A stretch of DNA of 64,000 bases from contig CAVWQP010000004.1 of the NCBI GenBank assembly GCA_963757125.1, forward strand, positions 1,617,060 to 1,681,059. Reading direction: 5' to 3'. Each line of letters begins with the position of its first letter. The stretch's first letter is position 1. This DNA comes from CAVVSD01 sp963757125. Lineage in GTDB: Bacteria > Actinomycetota > Thermoleophilia > Solirubrobacterales > Solirubrobacteraceae. The notes beneath the pieces are model-generated. The model saw nothing but the letters and a program-made list of their open reading frames with translations. It had not been told where the DNA came from and ran no database searches. Positions 57,017 through 64,000 of this stretch are shown piece by piece. Position numbers and translations under genes: made by a program.

Positions 57017-58493
57017 TCGTGTTCGTGGCGCGGCGCATGTACGCGCGCCATGCGTCCGAGCCCGACTCGCGCCCTCCGCCGGTTGTCTTCTCGCCACCGA
57101 AGGCCCCGCCGATCTCCGCGCCGGAGGTCCCGATGTTGACGTTCACGATCCCGCAGTCCGAGCCGTCCGCCGCGATGAACCGCTCCGCCTCGCGCTGGTC
57201 GCGCGTGAAGATGCTCGACGACAGGCCCTGCGGGACGCCGTTGTGCAGCGCGATGGCCTCGTCGAGCTCGCGGTACGTCATGACGTAGAGGATCGGCGCG
57301 AAGGTCTCGGTGCGCACGATCTCCGTCTGAGCCGGCATCCGCACGATCGCCGGCTCGACGTAGACAGCGTCCGGCGCGGTGTCGCGGCGCGCGCCCCCGA
57401 CGACGATCTCGCCGCCGTCGGCGACCGCGCGGTGCAGCGCGGCGACCATCGCCTCGTGCGCGCGGACGTCGATGAGCGGCCCGACGAGCGTCCCGTCGTC
57501 GAACGGGTCGCCGACCTGCAGGGACCCGAAGATCTCCGCGAGCCGCCCGACGAGCGCGTCGGCGACGTCCTCGTGCACGATGAGCCGCCGCATCGACGTG
57601 CAGCGCTGGCCCGCGGTGCCCGCGGCCGCGAACGTGATCCCGCGCGCGGCGAGCTCGAGATCGGCCGAGGGCGCGACGACCGCCGCGTTGTTGCCGCCGA
57701 GCTCGAGCAGCGCCCGGCCGAAGCGCGCCGCGATCCTCGGCGCGACCGCCGCGCCCATCCGCTCCGAGCCGGTCGCGCTCAGGAGCGCGACGTCCGGGCT
57801 GTCGACCAGCGCCTGCGCTGCATCGGCATCCGCGATCGCCAGGACGCTCAGGTCGGCCGGCGCGCCGCAGTCGGCCGCCGCCCGGTCGAGCAGCGCGCTG
57901 CACGCCATCGCCGTCAGCGCCCCCGCGGGCGACGGCTTCCACACGACGGTGTCGCCGCAGACGAGCGCGACCGCGGTGTTCCAGCTCCACACCGCCGCGG
58001 GGAAGTTGAAGGCGCTGATGACGCCCACGACGCCGAGTGGGTGCCACGTCTCCATGAGGCGGTGGCCCGGGCGCTCGGACGGCATCGTCCGGCCGTCGAG
58101 CTGGCGCGACAGGCCGACCGCGAAGTCGCAGACGTCGATCATCTCCTGCGCCTCGCCGAGCGCCTCGGAGCGGATCTTGCCCACCTCGATCGTGATGAGG
58201 TCGGCGATGTCGCCCTTGTGCTCGGTCAGCAGCTCGGCCCAGCGCTTCACGAGGGAGCCGCGCACGGGTGCGGGCACGGCGCGCCATGCGTCGAACGCCT
58301 CGCGCGCCGCCGCCACGGCCGCCAGGACCCCGTCGCGATCGACGGACGCGACCACGAACAGGTCCTCGCCGGTGATCGGCGACCGGGCGGTGACGGATGG
58401 CGACGGGGCGTCCTCGAGCTGCGCCCCGCAACGCCGCAGCGCGTCGCGGGCCCGCGTGCGTAGCTCCTCGGTGGTCGTGGTCGTCAGCGTCAT
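56967..58493 (-). CDS. Aldehyde dehydrogenase, ALDH7 (aminoadipate-semialdehyde) type
   Basis: A 508-residue NAD-dependent dehydrogenase. Cofactor and catalytic motifs are GVISAFNFPAAVWSWNTAVA, ALLSATGSERMG, the Glu in ALLELGGNNAAVVAPSADLE and the nucleophile Cys in AAGTAGQRCTSMRRLIVHED. The terminal GIVNVNIGTSGAEIGGAFGG with a T-N-T-I-N-F-S end is characteristic of ALDH7/antiquitin, which oxidises alpha-aminoadipate semialdehyde in lysine/pipecolate breakdown. It is 9 bp downstream of an FAD amine-oxidase-like gene, which supports that pathway. Confidence 0.87.
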   Translation of the reverse strand: MTLTTTTTEELRTRARDALRRCGAQLEDAPSPSVTARSPITGEDLFVVASVDRDGVLAAVAAAREAFDAWRAVPAPVRGSLVKRWAELLTEHKGDIADLITIEVGKIRSEALGEAQEMIDVCDFAVGLSRQLDGRTMPSERPGHRLMETWHPLGVVGVISAFNFPAAVWSWNTAVALVCGDTVVWKPSPAGALTAMACSALLDRAAADCGAPADLSVLAIADADAAQALVDSPDVALLSATGSERMGAAVAPRIAARFGRALLELGGNNAAVVAPSADLELAARGITFAAAGTAGQRCTSMRRLIVHEDVADALVGRLAEIFGSLQVGDPFDDGTLVGPLIDVRAHEAMVAALHRAVADGGEIVVGGARRDTAPDAVYVEPAIVRMPAQTEIVRTETFAPILYVMTYRELDEAIALHNGVPQGLSSSIFTRDQREAERFIAADGSDCGIVNVNIGTSGAEIGGAFGGEKTTGGGRESGSDAWRAYMRRATNTINFSDELPLAQGVSFG

Positions 58494-58502
58494 CCGGTCT
58501 CC

Positions 58503-59660
58503 TCAGACGATGTTGGCCTCGGCGATGGGCGACCGCTCCGCGAAGCGCTCGGCGCGCAGGGGCGCGACGTCGACGAACGGCTCGCGGCCGAGGACGAGGT
58601 CGGCGACGATCTCGCCGGTCGCCGGCGCCTGGCAGAAGCCGTGCCCCGAGAAGCCCGTCGCGTACAGGAACCGCCCCACGTCGGGCGACTCGCCGATGAG
58701 GGCGCTGGCGTCCGGCGTGTTCTCGTAGAGCCCGGCCCAGCCCTCCGTGATCGCGAGGTCCGCCAGCCCGGGCGCGCAGCGTCCGGCGGCCTCCCGCAGC
58801 GCCGACTCCCAGGACGGCGCGTAGGAGGCATCGAGTCCCGGCGCCTCCGTGGGGTCCGACATGCCGAGCAGCAGCCCGGCGCCTGCGCCGTGGAAGTAGA
58901 AGGTGCTGCTGAAGTCGATGGTGAACGGCAGGTCCGGCGTCGAGAGCGGCGTCGGGCCGGTCAGCGCGATCTGGCGCCGCACGGGCGTGACGTCGAGCTC
59001 CACGCCCGCCATCGCTCCGATCTCGCGCGACCACGCGCCCGCGGCGCACACGACCGTCGACGTGCGCACGGTGCCCTGCGTCGTCCCCACGGACGCGATC
59101 TCGCCGCCGCGGACGTCGATGCCGGTCACGGCGCAGCCGGTCACGAACCGCGCGCCGCGCTGCCGCGCGTCGCCGGCGTACGCCCACGCGGCCTCCTGCG
59201 GGCGCGCGTGCCCGTCGATGGGGCACCAGGCCGCCGCGACGAACGCCGCGGGGTCGATCGCGGGGCAGCGCGCCCGCGCCTCGCCGGCGTCGAGCATGAC
59301 GCTCGGGATGCCCACGTCGTTCTGCAGCGCGACGCCCGCCTCGAAGCGGGCGACGTCCGCTGCCTCACGCAGGAGGAACAGGTAGCCGACGCGCCGGTGA
59401 TCCATCTCCGCGCCGAGCTCGGCGTAGAGCTCGAGGCTCCGCAGTGCGAGCCGCGCGTTGAGCCGGTCGGAGAACTGCGCCCGCAGGCCGCCGATCGGCT
59501 TGCCCGACGCCGCCGCGGCGAGGTCGTCGCGCTCGACGACCACGACGTCGGTGATCCCCGCCCGGGCGAGATGGAACGCGACGGCGGCCCCGACGATCCC
59601 CCCGCCGACCACGACGACCTGCGCGTCGGCCGGGAGCGTGTCGGCGGGCCGGGTCCGCAC
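58503..59660 (-). CDS. FAD-dependent amino-acid/sarcosine-oxidase-like oxidoreductase (DAO family)
   Basis: A 385-residue flavoenzyme. The dinucleotide site is VVVVGGGIVGAAVAFHLARA (G-x-G-x-x-G). ASGKPIGGLRAQFSDRLNAR corresponds to the isoalloxazine-contact segment, and the C-terminal FAD motif is YATGFSGHGFCQAPATGEIV. Similar enzymes oxidise sarcosine, glycine, proline or L-pipecolate to imines. Next to an ALDH7 gene, pipecolate (AmaA-like) or another cyclic/secondary amine is the best guess. Start GTG. In a five-gene minus-strand operon. Confidence 0.83.
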   Translation of the reverse strand: MRTRPADTLPADAQVVVVGGGIVGAAVAFHLARAGITDVVVVERDDLAAAASGKPIGGLRAQFSDRLNARLALRSLELYAELGAEMDHRRVGYLFLLREAADVARFEAGVALQNDVGIPSVMLDAGEARARCPAIDPAAFVAAAWCPIDGHARPQEAAWAYAGDARQRGARFVTGCAVTGIDVRGGEIASVGTTQGTVRTSTVVCAAGAWSREIGAMAGVELDVTPVRRQIALTGPTPLSTPDLPFTIDFSSTFYFHGAGAGLLLGMSDPTEAPGLDASYAPSWESALREAAGRCAPGLADLAITEGWAGLYENTPDASALIGESPDVGRFLYATGFSGHGFCQAPATGEIVADLVLGREPFVDVAPLRAERFAERSPIAEANIV

Positions 59661-59680
59661 CGTCGTCCGGCGGGCGCGCC

Positions 59681-60001
59681 TCAGGCGGCGTCGGTCGGCG
59701 GCGACACGTACCGCTGCGGGGCCTGCTTGCGCGTGTCGCCGCGCTCGAACTCACTGCGCGCGCCGTGCAGTCCGGCGCCGCCGCGGTAGGCGGTGCTCGC
59801 GACGCGCTCCTCCGGCGTCCACGAGGCGTCCTCGAGCCAGGTCAGGATCGCCCCCGACCTGGAGCCCTCGGCCATGATGGCGGCGCGCTCGATGACCCTG
59901 CGCCCCGTGCGATTTGGGCGCGAGAGGCGCGACACGAGCGCGCTGATGTCCTCGTCGCGGGTCGGTTCGGCATCGGGGTCCACACGAAGATCGTACGTCA
60001 C
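59681..60001 (-). CDS. 106-residue hypothetical protein in the oxidoreductase operon
   Basis: GTG 60001 overlaps the upstream hydrolase stop by 4 nt (GTGA), which fixes the start. Sequence: TYDLRVDPDAEPTRDEDISA, then RVIERAAIMAEGSRSGAILT and WLEDASWTPEERVASTAYRG. It is soluble, mixed helical, with a polar C-terminal tail rich in Arg and Gln. No known domain recognised. Coupling to its neighbours suggests an accessory or regulatory role in the same pathway. Confidence 0.6.
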   Translation of the reverse strand: MTYDLRVDPDAEPTRDEDISALVSRLSRPNRTGRRVIERAAIMAEGSRSGAILTWLEDASWTPEERVASTAYRGGAGLHGARSEFERGDTRKQAPQRYVSPPTDAA

Positions 60002-60975
60002 TCGGCCGTCGCGACCGAATCGTCGGCGCCCCAGTCCACGAGCGTCCGCGCGTAGAGCTCCGGATCGTGGCGGTGCATCGCGTGCGCCGAGTCCGGCACA
60101 TCGAGGAGCGCGAACTCCTGTCCGGCGCTGGTGACGAGCCGGCGGACGCCGCGGACCTGCTCCTCGGAGATCGCGCCCATGAGGCTGCCGGTCTCCGCGT
60201 CGATGTCGCGGTAGTGGTGCGTGAGCAGCATCGGCGTCCTCACCGCCGCGAGCATGCGGGCGTGGTCGCAGCTCGAGGCGACCGTCCCGGTCCAGAACGC
60301 CCGTCCCCACTCGGGGTCGTACTCCTTCATGTTCTGCGGCGGCTCGTCCGGGCGCGCGGGGTCGGGCGGGGAGCCGAGGCGCATCGGCCCGAGGGCGCGC
60401 AGCATGTACCCGGGCAACTCGGTCGGGAACGCGGCCTGCATGCCGGCCCAGTCGCCGATCGACCACCCGTCGCCCAGCCACTTGTTGAACGTGGCGAAGA
60501 CCGGGCCCGCCGACTGGCGGATCGAGTGCCCGCAGGCGGGATCGACCTCGGACGCGAAGAGCGGCGGGTCCTCGCAGACCACGCGGGTCACCTGCCCGGG
60601 CTTCGCGTAGGCGGAGAGCCAGGCCGCGAGGACGCCGCCGGAGGAGTTGCCGGCGGCGACCACCGGTCGCCCGACGACGAGGTCGATGAACCGGACGAGG
60701 TCGTTGCCCATGTTGTCGAGCGTGTAGCGGCCCGGCGTGCGCGTCGAGCGGCCCTGGCCGCGCAGGTCGACGGCGAAGACCTGGAAGCGCTCCGCCAGCA
60801 GCGGCATGGCGTCCTCGTAGCCCCACCAGGACTCCGTCTGCGACGGGATGAGGAGCAGCGCCGGCAGCTCGGAGGAGCCGGTCGTCGCGTAGTTCATGCG
60901 GATCTCGCCCAGATCGACCTGCTGCTCCTCGAACGCGTGCGGCACGAAGATGTCGGCAGCCTCCGACGTGGTCAT
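59998..60975 (-). CDS. Alpha/beta hydrolase
   Basis: A 325-residue hydrolase. RMNYATTGSSELPALLLIPS and WWGYEDAMPLLAERFQVFAV lead to DLRGQGRSTRTPGRYTLDNM. The nucleophile elbow is VVAAGNSSGGVLAAWLSAYA, with Ser in the G-N-S-S-G form. The terminal His is in LLDVPDSAHAMHRHDPELYA. Longer than average, with an inserted lid (about residues 140-220). Its operon with FAD oxidase and ALDH suggests it opens a lactam, lactone or ester of the same catabolic route. Confidence 0.82.
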   Translation of the reverse strand: MTTSEAADIFVPHAFEEQQVDLGEIRMNYATTGSSELPALLLIPSQTESWWGYEDAMPLLAERFQVFAVDLRGQGRSTRTPGRYTLDNMGNDLVRFIDLVVGRPVVAAGNSSGGVLAAWLSAYAKPGQVTRVVCEDPPLFASEVDPACGHSIRQSAGPVFATFNKWLGDGWSIGDWAGMQAAFPTELPGYMLRALGPMRLGSPPDPARPDEPPQNMKEYDPEWGRAFWTGTVASSCDHARMLAAVRTPMLLTHHYRDIDAETGSLMGAISEEQVRGVRRLVTSAGQEFALLDVPDSAHAMHRHDPELYARTLVDWGADDSVATAE

Positions 60976-61007
60976 TCGCTCTCCCCTCGGACGACGGTCG
61001 GCGTAGG

Positions 61008-61364
61008 CTAGACGGGGTCGAGCGCGTCCATGTCCGCCTGCATCGGGGTCTGGACGTGCGCGTCGCAGAAACGGTCCCAGCGCCGGACCTCGAGCGCGGT
61101 CCGCGGGTCGCCGGGGATGAGCCGTGGCTGCTCGGCGGCGAAGGCGTCGACGTACTCCATGACGATCGAGGACTCGGGGAGCACCTCGCCGGCGTCGCGG
61201 TCGACGAGGACCGGCATCCCGCCCATCGGCCAGAGGCGGACGTGCTCGGCGCGGCCCTCCTCGCCCTCGACGAGGTGGGGCTCGAACGGCACGTCGAGCT
61301 CGTAGAGCGCGATGAGCGCCTTCTGGCAGTAGGACGCGAACGGGTGGAGGTGCAGGACGAGCAT
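61008..61364 (-). CDS. Glutathione S-transferase-like protein, truncated
   Basis: A 118-residue protein with a complete thioredoxin-like N-terminal domain (LVLHLHPFASYCQKALIALY, PMGGMPVLVDRDAGEVLPES, S-I-V-M-E-Y). Only the first helix of the alpha domain remains (VRRWDRFCDAHVQTPMQADM) before a stop. Full GSTs have about 200 residues. The S-Y-C-Q-K site is Cys-type. No frame continues the missing part, since the next gene starts 32 bp later, so the truncation is real or the protein is a specialised form. Confidence 0.72.
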   Translation of the reverse strand: MLVLHLHPFASYCQKALIALYELDVPFEPHLVEGEEGRAEHVRLWPMGGMPVLVDRDAGEVLPESSIVMEYVDAFAAEQPRLIPGDPRTALEVRRWDRFCDAHVQTPMQADMDALDPV

Positions 61365-61376
61365 CCGCCGAGCCTA

Positions 61377-61425
61377 GGTCGGTCCGCACATGCGTGAATG
61401 TGCATATTGTTGCGGCGGTCCGACC
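61377..61425. promoter_or_regulatory. Nested inverted repeats between divergent GST operon and MetE-like gene
   Basis: The outer repeat is GGTCGGTCCGC (61377-61387) with its near-perfect complement GCGGTCCGACC (61415-61425). Inside lies a perfect pair GCACAT (61386-61391) and ATGTGC (61398-61403), then CATATTG, the only AT-rich element and a possible -10 for the plus-strand gene. It is likely a shared operator of the two transcripts; no regulator gene is adjacent in the window. Confidence 0.55.
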
Positions 61426-61444
61426 GCAAATCCGGGGGAGTCAC

Positions 61445-62611
61445 ATGGAGATCCGTTCGACGCACGTGGGGAGCCTGATCCGGCCGCCGGAGCTGCTCGT
61501 GTTCGAGGCCGCGATGGGGCGCGGCGAGTCCTACGACGAGGCGGCCTACGCCGAGACGCTGCGCACGACGGTCGCCGACGTCGTCGCACGCCAGGACCAG
61601 GCCGGCATCGACATCGTCAGCGACGGCGAGTACGGCAAGGCCAACTGGATCAGCTACCTGTACGACCGCATCAGCGGCGTCGAGTCGCGCGCGATCCCCG
61701 CCGGCGAGACGCGTCTGCCGCCCAGCCGCGACCGCCTCGCGTTCCCGGGCGCGTACGCGCAGCACGACAAGGAGTTCGGCCGCGCCCTCCGTGAGGCCGA
61801 GGTGCCCATGCCGGCGCCGAGCGTGTGGGTCTGCACCGGTCCGGTGACCTACGACCGCACCGCGCTCGACCGCGACATCGACAACTTCAAGGCCGCGCTG
61901 CAGGGCAAGGACGTCGAGGGCTTCCTGCCCGTCGTCGCGCCGGCGAGCACGTACTGGCTGGAGAACGAGCACTACGGGACGGAGGAGGAGTTCGTCTACG
62001 CGCTCGCAGACGCCCTCGCGGTGGAGTACAACGCGATCGTCGACGCGGGGCTCATGCTCCAGGTCGACGATGCGGTGCTCATGCACGAGTGCGACTCGAT
62101 CCTCGCCGAGGGCGGCTCGATCGAGGACTACCGCAAGTGGGCCCAGCTGCGGGTGGACGCGCTGAACCACGCGCTGAAGGGGATCCCGCCGGAGAAGGTC
62201 CGCTACCACATCTGCTGGGGCAGCTGGCACGGCCCGCACGCCTTCGACCCGCCGCTGGCCGACGTCGTCGACCTCGTCCTGCAGGTCGAGGCCGGGGCGT
62301 ACGCGATGGAGCAGGCCAACCCGCGCCACGAGCACGAGTGGCACGTCTGGGAGGACGTCAAGCTGCCGGAGGGCCGCGTGCTCATCCCGGGCGTGGTCAC
62401 GCACCACACGACGATCGTCGAGCACCCCGACCTCGTCGCGGACCGCCTGGTCCGGCTCGCCGAGGTCGTCGGCCCCGAGCACGTCATGGCGGGCACCGAC
62501 TGCGGCTTCGCCCAGACGGCGTTCCTGCAGCGGGTGCACCCGGAGGTCCAGTGGGCGAAGCTCGAGGCGCTGGCGGAGGGCGCCCGGATCGCGAGCAACC
62601 GCCTGTCCTAG
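61445..62611 (+). CDS. Cobalamin-independent methionine synthase (MetE C-domain)-like protein
   Basis: A 388-residue single TIM barrel. MEIRSTHVGSLIRPPELLVF is the usual start. Metal ligands correspond to VRYHICWGSWHGPHAF (His-x-Cys), Glu in VLQVEAGAYAMEQANPRHEH and Cys in MAGTDCGFAQTAF. It lacks the N-terminal half of MetE, so it belongs to the MetE-like family used for methyl transfer to various thiols or for demethylation. GGGGGAG precedes the ATG. It is divergent from the GST operon. Confidence 0.82.
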   Translation: MEIRSTHVGSLIRPPELLVFEAAMGRGESYDEAAYAETLRTTVADVVARQDQAGIDIVSDGEYGKANWISYLYDRISGVESRAIPAGETRLPPSRDRLAFPGAYAQHDKEFGRALREAEVPMPAPSVWVCTGPVTYDRTALDRDIDNFKAALQGKDVEGFLPVVAPASTYWLENEHYGTEEEFVYALADALAVEYNAIVDAGLMLQVDDAVLMHECDSILAEGGSIEDYRKWAQLRVDALNHALKGIPPEKVRYHICWGSWHGPHAFDPPLADVVDLVLQVEAGAYAMEQANPRHEHEWHVWEDVKLPEGRVLIPGVVTHHTTIVEHPDLVADRLVRLAEVVGPEHVMAGTDCGFAQTAFLQRVHPEVQWAKLEALAEGARIASNRLS

Positions 62612-64000
62612 CTACTCGATGCGTCCCGCGGTCCGTCGCAACGCACGGGCCGCGGCGCGCATCAGCAGCACCGAGCCGCCGGTGAGCCCGGCGAACCCGA
62701 GGATCCACAGGGTCGTCTGCACCGCGTCGTTGCCGTCCGTCGCCGAGGCCGCGAACAGCACGATCGCGCCGGCGATCGCGCCGAGGCCGCCGGTCGCCGC
62801 GATGACGATGCGGTCGACCCAGTTGTCGACGACGTGGCGGCTCTCGCCGGCGAACAGCTCGGTCTGCACGCTGAGGCGGCCCGATCGCAGCTGGTTGGCG
62901 AGCGTCTCGACGTGCTCGGGCAGCGTCCGCAGCGACGGGAGCGCCCGCAGCGCCTCGCGCTGGAGGATCTCCTCCGGCGTGCCGATCGCGTCGCCGTGGT
63001 CGCTGAGGACGACCTCGCGGCTCGTCGCGGTGAGGCTGAAGCCGGGATCGATGAGGCGCAGGGTGCCCTCGATCGTCAGCAGCGAGCGCGCCAGCAGCGT
63101 GACCGACGACGGCGGGCGCATGCCGTGCCGGCGCATGACCGAGAGCACGTCGCGGATGAGCCGCGGGTCCATGCCGCCGGGGGAGTCGAGCTGGCCCAGC
63201 GCCACGCCCATGTCCGCCTCCAGGGCCCGGAGGTCGACCGCGCCGTCGTCGCCCGCGAGATCGCGCGCCGCGCGCGCGAGCAGCCCGGGCTCGTTCGTGG
63301 CCACGCCGAGCGCGATGCCGCGCAGGCCGTTCAGCGCGCGGGCGTCCAGGCGCCCGACCGACCCGAAGTCCAGCAGCCAGATCGTGCCCTCGGCGTCGAT
63401 GAGCATGTTGCCCGGGTGCGGATCGGCGTGGAACAGCCCGTCGTCGAGGATCTGGCCGATGTAGGACGCGAGCACCCGGCGCGCGAGCTGGGGGCGGGGG
63501 ACCGGCGACGCGTCCAGCGCCTCGGCCTCGCCGACCGACCTGCCCACCACCTCCTCCATGACGAGGATCCCGTCGGTCGAGAGCGTCGTGTACACGCGCG
63601 GCACCGAGATCCCGACGTCGCCTGCCCGGTTCTTGGCCAGCGCGGTGCCGACCTTGGCCTCGTGCAGGAACTCGAGCTCCTCCTGGAGGCCGCCGATGAG
63701 CTCCTCGGTCAGCCCGCGCAGCCCGATCGACCGCGCGGCCTCGACACGGCGCTCGAGGCGGTCGGAGATCATCCGCAGGACCGACGCGTCGCGCGCGACG
63801 ACGTCCTCGATGCCCGGCCGCCGCACCTTGACGACGACCCGCGTCCCGTCGCGCAGCACCGCCCGGTGCGTCTGGCCGATCGACGCGGCGGCGAGCGGCT
63901 CCCACTCGAACGAGGCGAACGCCTGCTCGACCGGCTCTCCGAGCTCCTCCTCGATGGCGACGCGGACGTCGTCGGGCGGGACCGGCATCACGTCCGCGCG
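62612..64000 (-). CDS. AarF/UbiB (ABC1) family atypical kinase, N-terminus cut by window
   Basis: A membrane-associated kinase-like protein. ASFEWEPLAAASIGQTHRAV is the Ala-rich nucleotide loop with the K-x-G-Q variant (A-S-I-G-Q). RVVVKVRRPGIEDVVARDAS carries the invariant Lys, LDDGLFHADPHPGNMLIDAE the catalytic loop, and WLLDFGSVGRLDARALNGLR the D-F-G. Two C-terminal transmembrane helices follow (VIAATGGLGAIAGAIVLFAA and LWILGFAGLTGGSVLLMRAA). Family members support quinone or lipid metabolism. The reading frame runs off the window edge, and about 100 N-terminal residues are missing. Confidence 0.9.
   Translation of the reverse strand, partial: RADVMPVPPDDVRVAIEEELGEPVEQAFASFEWEPLAAASIGQTHRAVLRDGTRVVVKVRRPGIEDVVARDASVLRMISDRLERRVEAARSIGLRGLTEELIGGLQEELEFLHEAKVGTALAKNRAGDVGISVPRVYTTLSTDGILVMEEVVGRSVGEAEALDASPVPRPQLARRVLASYIGQILDDGLFHADPHPGNMLIDAEGTIWLLDFGSVGRLDARALNGLRGIALGVATNEPGLLARAARDLAGDDGAVDLRALEADMGVALGQLDSPGGMDPRLIRDVLSVMRRHGMRPPSSVTLLARSLLTIEGTLRLIDPGFSLTATSREVVLSDHGDAIGTPEEILQREALRALPSLRTLPEHVETLANQLRSGRLSVQTELFAGESRHVVDNWVDRIVIAATGGLGAIAGAIVLFAASATDGNDAVQTTLWILGFAGLTGGSVLLMRAAARALRRTAGRIE

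Overview
The window is 64 kb of very GC-rich, densely packed bacterial DNA with frequent 4-nt start/stop overlaps. The genes include a B12-dependent class II ribonucleotide reductase with a C-terminal zinc ribbon, EmrB/QacA-type MFS pumps, an ECF sigma factor with a SnoaL-like tail, CsbD, an MSMEG_1061-type flavoprotein and many TetR/MarR/GntR/LacI/ArsR regulators. This points to an actinobacterium, probably Thermoleophilia/Solirubrobacterales. That placement is inferred from gene content and was not tested by phylogeny.

Layout. 0-5 kb: HAD hydrolase, drug MFS, SigG-like sigma factor, a small CsbD protein, methyltransferase and divergent TetR. 5-10 kb: an electrophile/quinone-detoxification pair (MhqO-like dioxygenase and MhqD-like carboxylesterase), GntR, a MetE-like protein, a YciI protein and a MarR regulator whose promoter palindrome shares its core with two tandem sites upstream of the dioxygenase. 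10-19.8 kb: PhoA-type alkaline phosphatase, MFS, an AhpD-like protein, an IlvD/Edd dehydratase with epimerase and glucose-dehydrogenase-like genes, a coiled-coil protein and an alpha/beta-hydrolase-LuxR fusion. 19.8-34 kb: nrdJ, SDR, LacI with a perfect operator palindrome, tmk, holB, nitrilase, PHP phosphoesterase, TetR with DUF4260-like protein, murB (frameshifted), PIG-L deacetylase and an MFS carrier.

34.8-43.1 kb looks like an integrated island. An intact tRNA-Thr(CGT) is followed 8.2 kb later by a 46-bp near-copy of its 3' half. The island holds a hydrolase and a hydrolase remnant, an acyl-CoA synthetase, a heavily frameshifted GH15 gene, and a two-gene unit of a trypsin-like peptidase and an AlbA_2(Schlafen-type)-glycosyltransferase fusion. 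That unit resembles bacterial conflict (defence) systems and is the best candidate here for an undescribed system. I saw no integrase.

43-51 kb: aldo/keto reductase, MFS, several tiny membrane proteins, haloacid dehalogenase, a cupin with an apparent ATC start, alcohol dehydrogenase, SDR and an arsenic locus (arsR-arsM opposite arsC). 51-64 kb: a molybdenum hydroxylase operon (flavoprotein-CoxM-CoxS-CoxL type), an operon with ALDH7-type dehydrogenase and FAD amine oxidase (probably amino-acid/pipecolate catabolism), a second MetE-like gene and a UbiB/AarF kinase cut by the window edge.

Quality note. Several otherwise intact genes carry single-base shifts in G/C runs (murB, GH15, aldo/keto reductase, SDR at 48.7 kb, secreted protein at 56.4 kb). 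The joined frames stay conserved and stop-free, so sequencing or assembly indels are at least as likely as true decay. Functions rest on motif recognition in translated sequence; no database search was possible.
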